Shown in pieces: positions 29,829-39,293 of a DNA stretch of 64,000 nt. Under the pieces are notes generated by a model. The model did no database searches. It was not told where the DNA came from and worked only from the letters and a program-made list of their open reading frames with translations. The DNA comes from Buttiauxella agrestis ATCC 33320 (GTDB lineage: Bacteria > Pseudomonadota > Gammaproteobacteria > Enterobacterales > Enterobacteriaceae): contig NZ_JMPI01000022.1 in the NCBI RefSeq assembly GCF_000735355.1, positions 482,537 to 546,536 of the forward strand, written 5' to 3'. How positions within the stretch are numbered: the stretch's first letter is position 1; each line of letters starts with the position of its first letter. The position numbers were made by a program, and so were the translations under genes.

Positions 29829-30314
29829 ATGCACGGAACAATCACAACCTGGTTTGAAGACAAAGGTTTCGGTTTTATCAAAGATGAAAATGGCGACAAC
29901 CGTTATTTTCATGTGATTAAGGTCGCCAATCCAGATCTGATTAAGAAAGATGCTTCGGTGACTTTCGAGCCAACGACCAACAATAAAGGTTTGTCGGCGT
30001 ATGCGGTAAAAGTAGAACCTGATAGCAAATACATCTATATCGCGGGCGAGCGCATTAAAATCACTGCGATCAAATCTTTCCTGGTCTATAGCGAAGAAGT
30101 CCCAGCCGAAACCAAGATTGATAAAGAGAATGCGGTGTTGTCTGTTGGCGCACTGATGAACAGCATTCGCCCGAAAGCTGACCCTAAACCGGGTGAAATG
30201 CGCACGCTGAAAAAACTGGCTGTCACCACGTTCCAGGGTTCGACGTTGATTTTCTCGGAAGATGAAATTGATGTTGAAGCGACGATGAAGATTTTGAAGG
30301 CGTTGCCTCGCTAA
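29829..30314 (+). CDS. Cold-shock-domain protein with unrecognised C-terminal domain
   Basis: A 161-residue protein between murJ and flgN. Residues 1-65 form a cold shock domain: the RNP1-like KGFGFIKDE and the RNP2-like RYFHVIKV can be seen, though RNP2 departs from the usual VFVH. Residues about 66-161 begin KYIYIAGERIKITAIKSFLVYSEE, alternate hydrophobic and charged residues like a small beta-sandwich, and end in an acidic helix. I do not recognise that part. RNA or single-stranded DNA binding is likely; the role is unknown. It has its own promoter-length gap (88 bp) and is followed by a REP pair. E. coli K-12 has nothing here. Confidence 0.75.
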   Translation: MHGTITTWFEDKGFGFIKDENGDNRYFHVIKVANPDLIKKDASVTFEPTTNNKGLSAYAVKVEPDSKYIYIAGERIKITAIKSFLVYSEEVPAETKIDKENAVLSVGALMNSIRPKADPKPGEMRTLKKLAVTTFQGSTLIFSEDEIDVEATMKILKALPR

Positions 30315-30316
30315 AT

Positions 30317-30402
30317 TTGCTGGAAGGCGCTTGCGCTTGTCGACCTTACGATGCAAAAGTTCATCGTAGGTCGGATAAGCGTAAGCGCCATCCGACAGCA
30401 AA
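30317..30402. repeat. BIME-like REP pair between the cold-shock-domain gene and flgN
   Basis: Two inverted REP units, 30321-30353 and 30362-30400, bounded by tttgctg and cagcaaa. The right unit reads gtaggtcggataagcg...catccgaca, the clearest REP consensus in the window. It lies between two convergent genes and may stabilise their 3' ends. Confidence 0.8.
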
Positions 30403-30408
30403 TTAAGA

Positions 30409-30834
30409 CTAAATCGTTATTTTTTTATTCCCGCCACGACTCACCGTCGTCGCCTGCCCGTCAGCACCGTAAAGATTCGGTTCCTGATGCGGCTTGAGCA
30501 CTGCCAGCGCTTCTTCATTGCGCGCCAACTGATCTTCTAATAGCCAACCATTGTGCTGATTGATATCACGTAAATGCTGCGTTTTTTGCGTAATCGTCTG
30601 CCAACGCTGGCTGATATCCGTGCTGCTTGTGTTATGTGCATTTTGTTCGGCACGGCGAAGCTGCTCAAGATAATCAAGCGTTGCCAGCAACGAGCTTTTA
30701 TCTTCGGTAATGCGCTGTAATGCACTGCCATTTACATGGCCTGCGGATAATTGTTGCTGCTCGGCGTCCATCACCTCTTTGAGAGAGTTGAGCACCACAG
30801 TCATTTGATCCATCACTTCTAACAGACGATTCAT
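30409..30834 (-). CDS. flgN: Flagellar export chaperone FlgN
   Basis: A 141-residue helical chaperone. Blocks shared with E. coli FlgN are KSSLLATLDYLEQLRR and RDINQHNGWLLEDQL. It binds the hook-junction proteins FlgK and FlgL and guides them to the export gate. It lies 4 bp after flgM and is read from the sigma-28 promoter upstream of flgM, and by read-through from flgA. Confidence 0.94.
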   Translation of the reverse strand: MNRLLEVMDQMTVVLNSLKEVMDAEQQQLSAGHVNGSALQRITEDKSSLLATLDYLEQLRRAEQNAHNTSSTDISQRWQTITQKTQHLRDINQHNGWLLEDQLARNEEALAVLKPHQEPNLYGADGQATTVSRGGNKKITI

Positions 30835-30838
30835 GCAA

Positions 30839-31132
30839 TTATTTACTCAATATATAGCTCTGAGCTTCCTGGATGAGTGCATCGGCGATTTTGCCGGTAT
30901 CCATTTTTAGCTCACCATTGCGGATAGCAGTTTTGAGTGCTTCAACGCGTTCCATATTGATATCACCGCTGCCCGGCTGAACTAACTTCGCCTGCGCATC
31001 GCTGAGTGTCACATTGGTGCTGTTTGGGGTCGTGCTCTTTTCCAGACGGCTCTTTTGGACCGGAGCTTCTGACGTTTCACGCGGTTGTACGGTGCTTACC
31101 GGTTTCAAAGGAGATGTGCGATCAATACTCAT
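30839..31132 (-). CDS. flgM: Anti-sigma-28 factor FlgM
   Basis: A 97-residue protein starting [16 protein letters not shown]. The C-terminal half ([27 protein letters not shown]) is the sigma-28 binding region. FlgM holds FliA inactive until it is exported through the completed hook. The start at 31132 follows GAGGATAG; fifteen more in-frame residues upstream are not FlgM-like. A sigma-28 promoter sits 67-93 bp upstream. Confidence 0.95.
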   Translation of the reverse strand: MSIDRTSPLKPVSTVQPRETSEAPVQKSRLEKSTTPNSTNVTLSDAQAKLVQPGSGDINMERVEALKTAIRNGELKMDTGKIADALIQEAQSYILSK

Positions 31133-31198
31133 TATTCTATCCTCATCGAGGTGGCCCACTGCACGAGAGCCTGCCAATATCTATCATCTGTTAACACA

Positions 31199-31225
31199 CT
31201 ATCGGCAGTCGCCGCAGATTCTTTA
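31199..31225 (-). promoter_or_regulatory. Sigma-28 promoter of flgMN
   Basis: On the minus strand TAAAGAAT, 11 bases, GCCGATAG. This fits the FliA consensus TAAAGTTT-N11-GCCGATAA. It lies between flgA and flgM, where flgM is known to have a class III promoter. Confidence 0.9.
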
Positions 31226-31251
31226 TAGCCTTCTTAATTGCCCGTTGAATA

Positions 31252-31911
31252 TTACAAGTTAATCAGAATATTCCCATCAACGTCGACTGTGCCGCTCACA
31301 ATCTGACCCGAATCCATTCGTACACGCGCATTCTGCGCCACCGCCGCATTATTCAACGCTTTGCCTTCGCTATTTACGCTAAAACCTTCACCTGCTGCGA
31401 CGACGTGTACTCGCTGTCCGGCTTTCACACGCCAGGACTGGCGTACCATGGACAACATAATGGGCTGATTGGGTGCGATATCACGCAGCGTTACTGCACT
31501 GCTGGCCTGGTTGATATCCAGCATTGCACGCGGAGGTAATTGGTCTAAACGCCCACGCTTGAGCTGCACCTGAGTTTCGTTGATCACCGTGCCACGCGGC
31601 AGTGCAAGCGCTGCCACCACGTAGTTCCCGGTAGCCTGAACTTCTGCCTGAATATAGCGTTTCTCGTTTCCGCATCGTGCCAGAACGCTCACATTTCCCC
31701 ATAAACGACCATTGCCCGGCATCGAAAAATCGGGAAGTGGGCAGGGAGGCAATTGTGCATCCGGCGTTTTTACAATCACCGACACGTCATCGCTTATACC
31801 CACCAGACGTTGCTGGAAAAACTGGGTCAATGGTGCGTCCAGAATACTGGCAAAAGCCTGCGGGCAGGCCAGTAAAAGGGCAATTGTGCTCCAGGTTTTT
31901 AGTCCAGCCAT
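31252..31911 (-). CDS. flgA: Flagellar P-ring assembly chaperone FlgA
   Basis: A 219-residue periplasmic protein with signal peptide ending near CPQAFA and a C-terminal SAF domain (ATGNYVVAALALPRGTVINETQV, then VRQSWRVKAGQRVHVVA). It helps FlgI assemble into the P ring. Divergent from flgB across a region with an FlhDC-type box. Confidence 0.94.
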   Translation of the reverse strand: MAGLKTWSTIALLLACPQAFASILDAPLTQFFQQRLVGISDDVSVIVKTPDAQLPPCPLPDFSMPGNGRLWGNVSVLARCGNEKRYIQAEVQATGNYVVAALALPRGTVINETQVQLKRGRLDQLPPRAMLDINQASSAVTLRDIAPNQPIMLSMVRQSWRVKAGQRVHVVAAGEGFSVNSEGKALNNAAVAQNARVRMDSGQIVSGTVDVDGNILINL

Positions 31912-31964
31912 CTCGCTTCTCCTTGTTCAGGTTGCAGTGATTTTAACCGCACACCGAATTGATC

Positions 31965-32004
31965 AAGGCGACAAATAGCGACGCATTTTGTGTCTATTCC
32001 AACG
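31965..32004. promoter_or_regulatory. FlhDC-type activator site between flgA and flgB
   Basis: aaggcgacaaatagcg at 31965-31980 and an imperfect inverted partner tgtctattccaacg at 31991-32004, about ten bases apart. This resembles paired FlhD4C2 boxes (AATGGCGNNAAATAGCG). It is placed to activate both flgAMN and flgB-J. Confidence 0.75.
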
Positions 32005-32063
32005 ATAACGCACGCGTAAGGAGATTTAAGCTGTCAGACAAATCCTAATTATGCGGAGGGAAC

Positions 32064-32480
32064 ATGCTAGACAAACTGGATGCCTCACTGCGATTTCAGC
32101 AAGAAGCGATTAATTTGCGTGCCCAGCGTCAGGAAATTCTGGCAGCAAATATCGCCAATGCGGATACCCCGGGCTATCAGGCCCGCGATATTGATTTTGC
32201 CAGTGAAATGAAAAAAGTGATGGAAAGAGGCCGTGCCGAAGGCAGCGGTGTTGCGCTTGCGCTCACCTCCGCACGCCATATTCCGGCGGCGACACAAACC
32301 ACTCCTTCGCTTGATCTCCTCTACCGCGTTCCTGACCAGCCATCTATGGATGGCAACACCGTCGATATGGACCGCGAACGTACGCAATTTGCCGATAACA
32401 GCCTGAAATATCAATCCGATCTCACGGTCCTCGGCGGCCAAATCAAGGGCATGATGTCTGTGCTGCAACAGGGTGGCTAA
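32064..32480 (+). CDS. flgB: Flagellar basal-body rod protein FlgB
   Basis: A 138-residue proximal-rod subunit. The N-terminal [18 protein letters not shown] is the conserved rod-protein signature, and a C-terminal helix ([18 protein letters not shown]) pairs with it. First gene of the flgBCDEFGHIJ operon, 3 bp before flgC. Exported without a cleaved signal by the type III apparatus. Confidence 0.95.
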   Translation: MLDKLDASLRFQQEAINLRAQRQEILAANIANADTPGYQARDIDFASEMKKVMERGRAEGSGVALALTSARHIPAATQTTPSLDLLYRVPDQPSMDGNTVDMDRERTQFADNSLKYQSDLTVLGGQIKGMMSVLQQGG

Positions 32481-32483
32481 TAG

Positions 32484-32888
32484 ATGGCATTACTGAATAT
32501 TTTTGATATTGCCGGTTCGGCAATGACGGCGCAGTCCAAGCGGATGAACGTGGCGGCGAGTAACCTGGCTAACGCAGATAGCGCCACTGGCCCGGACGGC
32601 CAACCTTATCGCGCTAAGCAGGTTATTTTCCAGGTAGATGCCGCTCCGGGTGCTGAAACGGGTGGCGTAAAGGTGACGGGTATTCAAGAAAGCCAGGAGC
32701 CGGACAAACTGGTGTTCCAGCCGGGGAACCCGCTGGCTGATGCCAAAGGTTATGTGCGGATGCCAAACGTGGACGTCGTAGGTGAGATGGTCAACAGCAT
32801 GTCGGCGTCACGCAGCTACCAGGCCAACGTTGAAGTGCTCAACACCGTGAAAAGCATGATGTTGAAAACCCTGACTTTGGGTCAGTAA
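32484..32888 (+). CDS. flgC: Flagellar basal-body rod protein FlgC
   Basis: A 134-residue proximal-rod subunit with the [21 protein letters not shown] signature at the N-terminus and [18 protein letters not shown] at the C-terminal helix. Same length as E. coli FlgC. Twelve bases before flgD. Confidence 0.95.
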   Translation: MALLNIFDIAGSAMTAQSKRMNVAASNLANADSATGPDGQPYRAKQVIFQVDAAPGAETGGVKVTGIQESQEPDKLVFQPGNPLADAKGYVRMPNVDVVGEMVNSMSASRSYQANVEVLNTVKSMMLKTLTLGQ

Positions 32889-32899
32889 AGGAGTGACTG

Positions 32900-33577
32900 A
32901 TGGGCATCGCCGTTAATATGAACGACACCACGACCAGTGGTGTTAATACTTTATCGGGTAATAGCAGCATTACCGGGAACAATGCTGCCGATCTACAGAG
33001 TAGCTTTTTGACGCTGCTCGTTGCGCAGCTGAAAAACCAGGACCCGACCAACCCTCTGCAAAACAACGAACTGACCACCCAACTGGCGCAAATCAGCACC
33101 GTGAGCGGCATTGAAAAACTTAATACCACGCTCGGTTCTGTGTCTGGTCAGTTGACTAACAACCAGTCTGTGCAGGCCAGCGCTCTGATTGGCCATGGCG
33201 TAATGATCCCTGGCTCGAAAATTTTGGCGGGCAGTGAAGCGACCACGCCGTTCGGTGTTGAGTTGCAACAGGGGGCGGATAAAGTCACCGCAACCATCAC
33301 CGATAACACCGGCAAAGTGGTTCGTACGCTCGATATTGGTGCGCTTAGTGCAGGTGTTCATACCTTCACGTGGGATGGCACCGCTACCGATGGGACGACA
33401 GTGCCGGACGGCGCTTATAACGTTGCCATCAATGCCAGTAATGGCGGGACACAACTGGTTGCTCAACCGCTGAATTTTGCGTTGGTCAACGGTGTCACGC
33501 TCAGTAACGGCAAGACCTTGCTCGACCTCGGTACTTACGGCACCTCAACCCTCGACGATATCAGGCAGATTATCTAA
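32900..33577 (+). CDS. flgD: Flagellar hook capping protein FlgD
   Basis: A 225-residue scaffold that caps the growing hook and is later discarded. The conserved N-terminal block is FLTLLVAQLKNQDPTNPL; the middle has Ig-like segments (VRTLDIGALSAGVHTFTWDG, then YNVAINA). Slightly shorter than E. coli FlgD (231). Confidence 0.95.
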   Translation: MGIAVNMNDTTTSGVNTLSGNSSITGNNAADLQSSFLTLLVAQLKNQDPTNPLQNNELTTQLAQISTVSGIEKLNTTLGSVSGQLTNNQSVQASALIGHGVMIPGSKILAGSEATTPFGVELQQGADKVTATITDNTGKVVRTLDIGALSAGVHTFTWDGTATDGTTVPDGAYNVAINASNGGTQLVAQPLNFALVNGVTLSNGKTLLDLGTYGTSTLDDIRQII

Positions 33578-33604
33578 GCCTCCCACCCTTTGCAGGAGTA
33601 AAAC

Positions 33605-34813
33605 ATGGGCTTTTCTCAAGCGGTCAGCGGCCTGAATGCTGCGGCCACCAACCTGGATGTAATTGGTAACAATATTGCCAACTCCGCCACCTACGGTTTT
33701 AAGTCCGGCAGCGTTTCGTTTGCCGATATGTTTGCAGGCTCGAAAGTGGGTCTGGGCGTGAAAGTTGCGGGTATCACCCAGGACTTTAACGACGGTACCA
33801 CAACCAATACCGGGCGCGGCCTGGATGTGGCTATCAGCCAGAATGGTTTTTTCCGCCTGGTCGATACCAACGGTTCTATTTATTACAGCCGTAACGGCCA
33901 GTTCAAACTGGATGAAAACCGTAATCTGGTGAACATGCAGGGGATGCAATTGACGGGTTATCCGGCAACCGGCACGCCGCCAACCATTCAGGAAGGGGCG
34001 AACCCGGTAGGGCTTGCTGTTCCAAATACCCTGATGGCGGCGAAAACCACCACTACGGCATCGATGCAGATCAACCTGAACTCTACCGATCCCACGCCGA
34101 CGAAAACGCCTTTCAGTGCGACAGATTCAGATACCTACAACAAAAAAGGTTCTATCACTGTCTTTGACAGCCAGGGTAACGCCCATGATATGAACGTATT
34201 CTTTGTGAAATCCACTACTGCGAACACTTGGGATGTTTATACCCAGGACAGCAGCGTGGCGGGTAGTCCTGTGACAAAAGGCGCGTCGATGGTGTTTAGC
34301 CCAAATGGCACGCTGACTTCGGGTGGCACTAACACCCTCACCACCGGGGCTATTAATGGCGCGACACCGGCGACATTTGATCTGAGTTTCCTGAACTCCA
34401 TGCAGCAAAACACCGGTTCTAACAATATTGTTGCCGCGAATCAAAATGGCTATAAGCCTGGTGACCTGGTGAGCTACCAGATCAACGAAGACGGCAGCAT
34501 CGTGGGTAATTACTCCAATGAGCAAACCCAGCTGTTAGGTCAGATTGTTCTGTCCAACTTTGCAAACCCGGAAGGTCTGTCTTCTGAGGGCAACAACGTG
34601 TGGTCTGCGTCTAATGCTTCAGGTGTTGCCCTGTTGGGTACCGCGGGTTCTGGCAACTTCGGCACGCTGACCAACGGTGCGCTGGAGTCCTCGAACGTCG
34701 ATCTGAGTAAAGAACTGGTCAATATGATTGTCGCGCAGCGTAACTACCAGTCCAACGCACAGACCATCAAAACCCAGGACCAGATCCTCAACACCCTGGT
34801 TAACCTGCGCTAA
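33605..34813 (+). CDS. flgE: Flagellar hook protein FlgE
   Basis: A 402-residue hook subunit, same length as E. coli. N-terminal SGLNAAATNLDVIGNNIANS and C-terminal SKELVNMIVAQRNYQSNAQT form the D0 helices; the middle is variable, exposed domain sequence rich in Ser, Thr and Asn. The hook is the universal joint between rod and filament. Confidence 0.96.
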   Translation: MGFSQAVSGLNAAATNLDVIGNNIANSATYGFKSGSVSFADMFAGSKVGLGVKVAGITQDFNDGTTTNTGRGLDVAISQNGFFRLVDTNGSIYYSRNGQFKLDENRNLVNMQGMQLTGYPATGTPPTIQEGANPVGLAVPNTLMAAKTTTTASMQINLNSTDPTPTKTPFSATDSDTYNKKGSITVFDSQGNAHDMNVFFVKSTTANTWDVYTQDSSVAGSPVTKGASMVFSPNGTLTSGGTNTLTTGAINGATPATFDLSFLNSMQQNTGSNNIVAANQNGYKPGDLVSYQINEDGSIVGNYSNEQTQLLGQIVLSNFANPEGLSSEGNNVWSASNASGVALLGTAGSGNFGTLTNGALESSNVDLSKELVNMIVAQRNYQSNAQTIKTQDQILNTLVNLR

Positions 34814-34832
34814 TCACTGACGGGATAGCTTA

Positions 34833-35588
34833 ATGGATCACGCAATTTATACCGCCATGGGTGCGGCCAGTCAGACGCTGAACCAACAAGCGGTGACGGC
34901 CAGCAACCTGGCAAACGCTTCAACGCCGGGCTTTCGCGCACAGCTTACCGCTTTGCGTGCGGTTCCGGTGGAAGGGCTATCTTTGCCGACGCGCACCCTG
35001 GTGACAGCTTCAACGCCAGGCGTGGATATGTCGCAAGGTCAGCTTGATTACACCCAACGCCCGCTGGATGTTGCTCTGCAACAAGACGGTTGGCTGGCGG
35101 TACAAAGTGCTGATGGTACTGAAGCTTATACCCGCAACGGCAATATGCAGGTGAGTCCTGCCGGGCAACTCACCATCGGCGGGCAACCGGTGATGGGCGA
35201 AGGCGGCCCGATTGCCGTACCTCAGGGTTCAGAGCTGACTATCGCGGCTGATGGCACCATTTCTGCTCTTAACGCAGGTGACCAGCCTAATACCGTGGCA
35301 CCGATTGGCCGTCTGAAACTGGTGAAAGCCACCGGGCTTGAAGTGGTGCGCGGTGATGACGGGTTTTTCCGACCAAGTGCTGCCGCTCAGGCCACGCGTG
35401 GCGCGACGTTGCAAGCTGACGCATCCATCACGTTGATGCCTGGCGTGCTGGAAGGCAGCAACGTTAAGCCAGTAGAAGCCATGGCTGACATGATTTCCAA
35501 TGCTCGTCGTTTTGAGATGCAGATGAAAATTATTTCAAGCGTGGATGAAAACGAGCAGCGGGCGAATCAGCTGTTGTCGATGACATGA
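34833..35588 (+). CDS. flgF: Flagellar basal-body rod protein FlgF
   Basis: A 251-residue proximal-rod protein with the NLANASTPGFRAQL signature and the SNVKPVEAMADMISNARRFEMQ C-terminal helix. Same length as E. coli FlgF. Part of the flgB-J operon. Confidence 0.95.
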   Translation: MDHAIYTAMGAASQTLNQQAVTASNLANASTPGFRAQLTALRAVPVEGLSLPTRTLVTASTPGVDMSQGQLDYTQRPLDVALQQDGWLAVQSADGTEAYTRNGNMQVSPAGQLTIGGQPVMGEGGPIAVPQGSELTIAADGTISALNAGDQPNTVAPIGRLKLVKATGLEVVRGDDGFFRPSAAAQATRGATLQADASITLMPGVLEGSNVKPVEAMADMISNARRFEMQMKIISSVDENEQRANQLLSMT

Positions 35589-35607
35589 TAATCAGCCGCG
35601 AAACTAA

Positions 35608-36402
<795 letters not shown>

Positions 36403-36465
36403 GGCGTTTGCCGGTGCGTTTTGCGCGCCGGCTGTCTTTATCTGAATGACCTGAAGATGAAAGCA

Positions 36466-37161
36466 ATGCAAAACCCAATGGTTCTTCGTCCTATCGTGAT
36501 GTGTCTGGTGCTCGCCACAAGTGGCTGTGCGCTGATACCAACTAAACCGCTGGTGGAAGGTGCGACGACCGCCCAGCCAGTGCCTGGCCCTGCACCGGTA
36601 ATCAATGGTTCTATTTTCCAGACGGTGCAACCGGTGAACTATGGGTATCAACCGCTGTTTGAAGACCGCCGCCCACGTAACGTTGGTGACACGTTGACCA
36701 TTGTGCTCCAGGAAAATGTCAGCGCCAGTAAGAGTTCTTCGGCAAATGCCAGCCGTGATGGCAAAACAAACTTTGGATTTGATGTCACGCCGCGCTATCT
36801 CGAAGGCCTGTTCGGTAACAACCGTGCGGATGTCGATGCAGGTGGCGGCAACAGCTTTAACGGTAAAGGTGGGGCGAACGCCAGTAACACCTTTAGCGGA
36901 ACGTTGACCGTGACGGTGGATCAGGTGCTGGCGAACGGCAACCTGCACGTCGTGGGTGAAAAACAGATTGCCATCAACCAGGGCACCGAATTTATTCGTT
37001 TCTCCGGCGTGGTGAATCCTCGCACCATCAGTGGCACCAACACCGTGTCATCAACCCAGGTGGCGGATGCGCGTATCGAGTATGTCGGCAACGGCTACAT
37101 CAACGAAGCGCAAAACATGGGCTGGTTGCAACGCTTCTTCCTTAATTTATCGCCGATGTAA
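36466..37161 (+). CDS. flgH: Flagellar L-ring lipoprotein FlgH
   Basis: A 231-residue outer-membrane lipoprotein. The signal peptide ends at LATSGC. Core blocks are [20 protein letters not shown] and [20 protein letters not shown] took the ATG at 36466 (MQNPMV) from homology with E. coli and Salmonella FlgH; ATG 36457 is three codons upstream and possible. It forms the L ring around the rod. Confidence 0.94.
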   Translation: MQNPMVLRPIVMCLVLATSGCALIPTKPLVEGATTAQPVPGPAPVINGSIFQTVQPVNYGYQPLFEDRRPRNVGDTLTIVLQENVSASKSSSANASRDGKTNFGFDVTPRYLEGLFGNNRADVDAGGGNSFNGKGGANASNTFSGTLTVTVDQVLANGNLHVVGEKQIAINQGTEFIRFSGVVNPRTISGTNTVSSTQVADARIEYVGNGYINEAQNMGWLQRFFLNLSPM

Positions 37162-37172
37162 GCGAGGAACAC

Positions 37173-38267
37173 ATGACCAAATATTTATTCGGATTGCTGA
37201 TGCTGGTGGCGACACTGGCGCAGGCCGATCGTATCCGCGACCTGACGACGGTTCAGGGCGTGCGTGAAAACTCCCTGATTGGCTATGGTCTTGTCGTTGG
37301 CCTTGATGGAACGGGCGATCAGACAACCCAGACGCCTTTCACCACTCAGACGTTAAACAACATGCTTTCGCAGTTGGGGATCACCGTTCCGGCGGGCACC
37401 AACATGCAGCTTAAGAACGTTGCGGCGGTCATGGTCACGGCGAAGTACCCGGCATTTGCGCGCTCAGGGCAGAACATCGACGTCGTCGTTTCTTCAATGG
37501 GTAACGCCAAAAGTCTGCGTGGCGGCACATTGTTAATGACGCCATTAAAAGGCGTTGATAACCAGGTGTATGCGCTGGCGCAGGGTAACATTTTAGTCGG
37601 CGGTGCAGGGGCCTCAGCGGGTGGCAGCAGCGTTCAGGTGAACCAGCTTAATGGCGGGCGCATCACCAACGGCGCGGTTATTGAGCGTGAATTACCGGGC
37701 ACCTTTGGCTCCGGTAATATGATCAGCCTGCAACTGAACAACGACGATTTCACTCTTGCGCAGCAAATCACGGACACCATCAACCGCTCGCGTGGCTATG
37801 GCAGTGCGTCGGCGCTTGACGCTCGCACCATTCAAATTCGCGTGCCAACCGGTAACAGTTCGCAGGTGCGTCTGCTGGCCGATATTCAGAATCTCGAAGT
37901 CAACATGCCTGCACAGGATGCGAAAGTGATTATCAACTCTCGCACCGGTTCGGTGGTGATGAACCAGGAAGTGACGCTCGATACATGCGCCGTGGCGCAG
38001 GGGAACTTGTCTGTTACGGTGAATCGCCAGGCACAAGTGAGCCAACCGGATACGCCATTTGGTGGCGGTCAAACGGTGGTTACGCCGCAAACGCAAATCG
38101 ACCTGCGTCAGAATGGCGGGGCGCTGCAACGGGTTAACGCCAGCGCAAACCTGAATAACGTTGTTCGGGCATTGAACACGCTGGGCGCATCGCCAATGGA
38201 ATTGATGTCGATTCTTCAATCTATGCAAACCGCGGGCTGCCTGCGTGCCAAAGTGGAAATCATCTGA
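37173..38267 (+). CDS. flgI: Flagellar P-ring protein FlgI
   Basis: A 364-residue periplasmic protein with signal peptide ending near LAQA, before [22 protein letters not shown]-terminal block [23 protein letters not shown] is typical. It forms the peptidoglycan-level ring with help from FlgA. The stop overlaps the flgJ start by one base. Confidence 0.96.
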   Translation: MTKYLFGLLMLVATLAQADRIRDLTTVQGVRENSLIGYGLVVGLDGTGDQTTQTPFTTQTLNNMLSQLGITVPAGTNMQLKNVAAVMVTAKYPAFARSGQNIDVVVSSMGNAKSLRGGTLLMTPLKGVDNQVYALAQGNILVGGAGASAGGSSVQVNQLNGGRITNGAVIERELPGTFGSGNMISLQLNNDDFTLAQQITDTINRSRGYGSASALDARTIQIRVPTGNSSQVRLLADIQNLEVNMPAQDAKVIINSRTGSVVMNQEVTLDTCAVAQGNLSVTVNRQAQVSQPDTPFGGGQTVVTPQTQIDLRQNGGALQRVNASANLNNVVRALNTLGASPMELMSILQSMQTAGCLRAKVEII

Positions 38268-39208
38268 TGCTTAACGATACCCAGTCACTGGCGAATGCGG
38301 CATGGGATGCTAACTCTCTTAACGAGTTGAAAGCGAAAACCGGGCAAGATCCTAAAGGTAATATGAAGTCGGTTGCTCGCCAGGTGGAAGGGATGTTCGT
38401 GCAGATGATGCTGAAAAGCATGCGTGAAGCGCTGCCAAAAGATGGCTTATTTAGCAGCGAGCAGACGCGCATGTACACCAGCATCTATGACCAGCAAATC
38501 GCGCAGCAGCTCAGTGCCAAAGGCCTTGGGCTGGCCGACATGATGGTTGAGCAAATGGGCGGCAATGCTGACCCGCAGGAAGATGCAGGTAAGGTGCCGA
38601 TGAAGTTTGATATGCAAACGGTTACCAGCTTCCAGAACCAGGCGTTAACGCAAATGGTGCGCCAGGCCATCCCGAAAGCGCCTTCTAACGAAGAGCCGCT
38701 AACAGGGGATAGCAAAGACTTCCTGGCGCAGCTTTCATTACCGGCACGCCTGGCCAGTGAGCAAAGCGGTATTCCGCACCACCTGATTCTGGCGCAGGCT
38801 GCGCTGGAGTCAGGCTGGGGGCAGCGTCAAATCCTTACGGAAAAAGGCGAGCCGAGCTTTAACCTGTTTGGCGTGAAAGCCAGCAGCAACTGGAAAGGGC
38901 CGGTGACTGAAATCACCACCACCGAATATGAAAACGGTGAGGCGAAAAAGGTGAAGGCCAAATTCCGCGTTTACAGCTCTTATCTGGAAGCGCTTTCTGA
39001 TTACGTCGGCTTGCTGACACGCAACCCGCGTTACGCCGCCGTGACCAATGCCAACAGCGCAGAGCAGGGCGCGCAAGCCTTGCAGAATGCGGGTTACGCT
39101 ACGGATCCAAACTATGCCCGCAAATTGACGGGCATGATTCAGCAGATGAAAGCGATGGGTGAAAAGGTCGCAAAAGCGTACAGCAATGACTTATCCAATT
39201 TGTTCTAA
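38267..39208 (+). CDS. flgJ: Peptidoglycan hydrolase and rod cap FlgJ
   Basis: A 313-residue two-domain protein. The N-terminal part (VEGMFVQMMLKSMREALP) caps the rod; the C-terminal part is a glucosaminidase-type domain with ILAQAALESGWGQR, where Glu181 matches the catalytic acid. It opens peptidoglycan for the rod. Last gene of the flgB-J operon before the flgKL promoter. Confidence 0.95.
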   Translation: MLNDTQSLANAAWDANSLNELKAKTGQDPKGNMKSVARQVEGMFVQMMLKSMREALPKDGLFSSEQTRMYTSIYDQQIAQQLSAKGLGLADMMVEQMGGNADPQEDAGKVPMKFDMQTVTSFQNQALTQMVRQAIPKAPSNEEPLTGDSKDFLAQLSLPARLASEQSGIPHHLILAQAALESGWGQRQILTEKGEPSFNLFGVKASSNWKGPVTEITTTEYENGEAKKVKAKFRVYSSYLEALSDYVGLLTRNPRYAAVTNANSAEQGAQALQNAGYATDPNYARKLTGMIQQMKAMGEKVAKAYSNDLSNLF

Positions 39209-39226
39209 ATAGACTTCATTAAACCC

Positions 39227-39253
39227 TCAAGTGTCGCCAGCAGCTGCCGATAC
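39227..39253 (+). promoter_or_regulatory. Sigma-28 promoter of flgKL
   Basis: TCAAGTGT, 11 bases (cgccagcagct), GCCGATAC: close to the FliA consensus, 41 bp before the flgK start and inside the flgJ-flgK gap. It gives class III expression of the hook-filament junction genes. Confidence 0.9.
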
Positions 39254-39293
39254 TAACTGACAGGAATCGTGATAAACGCGTTAAGGAAATTTC

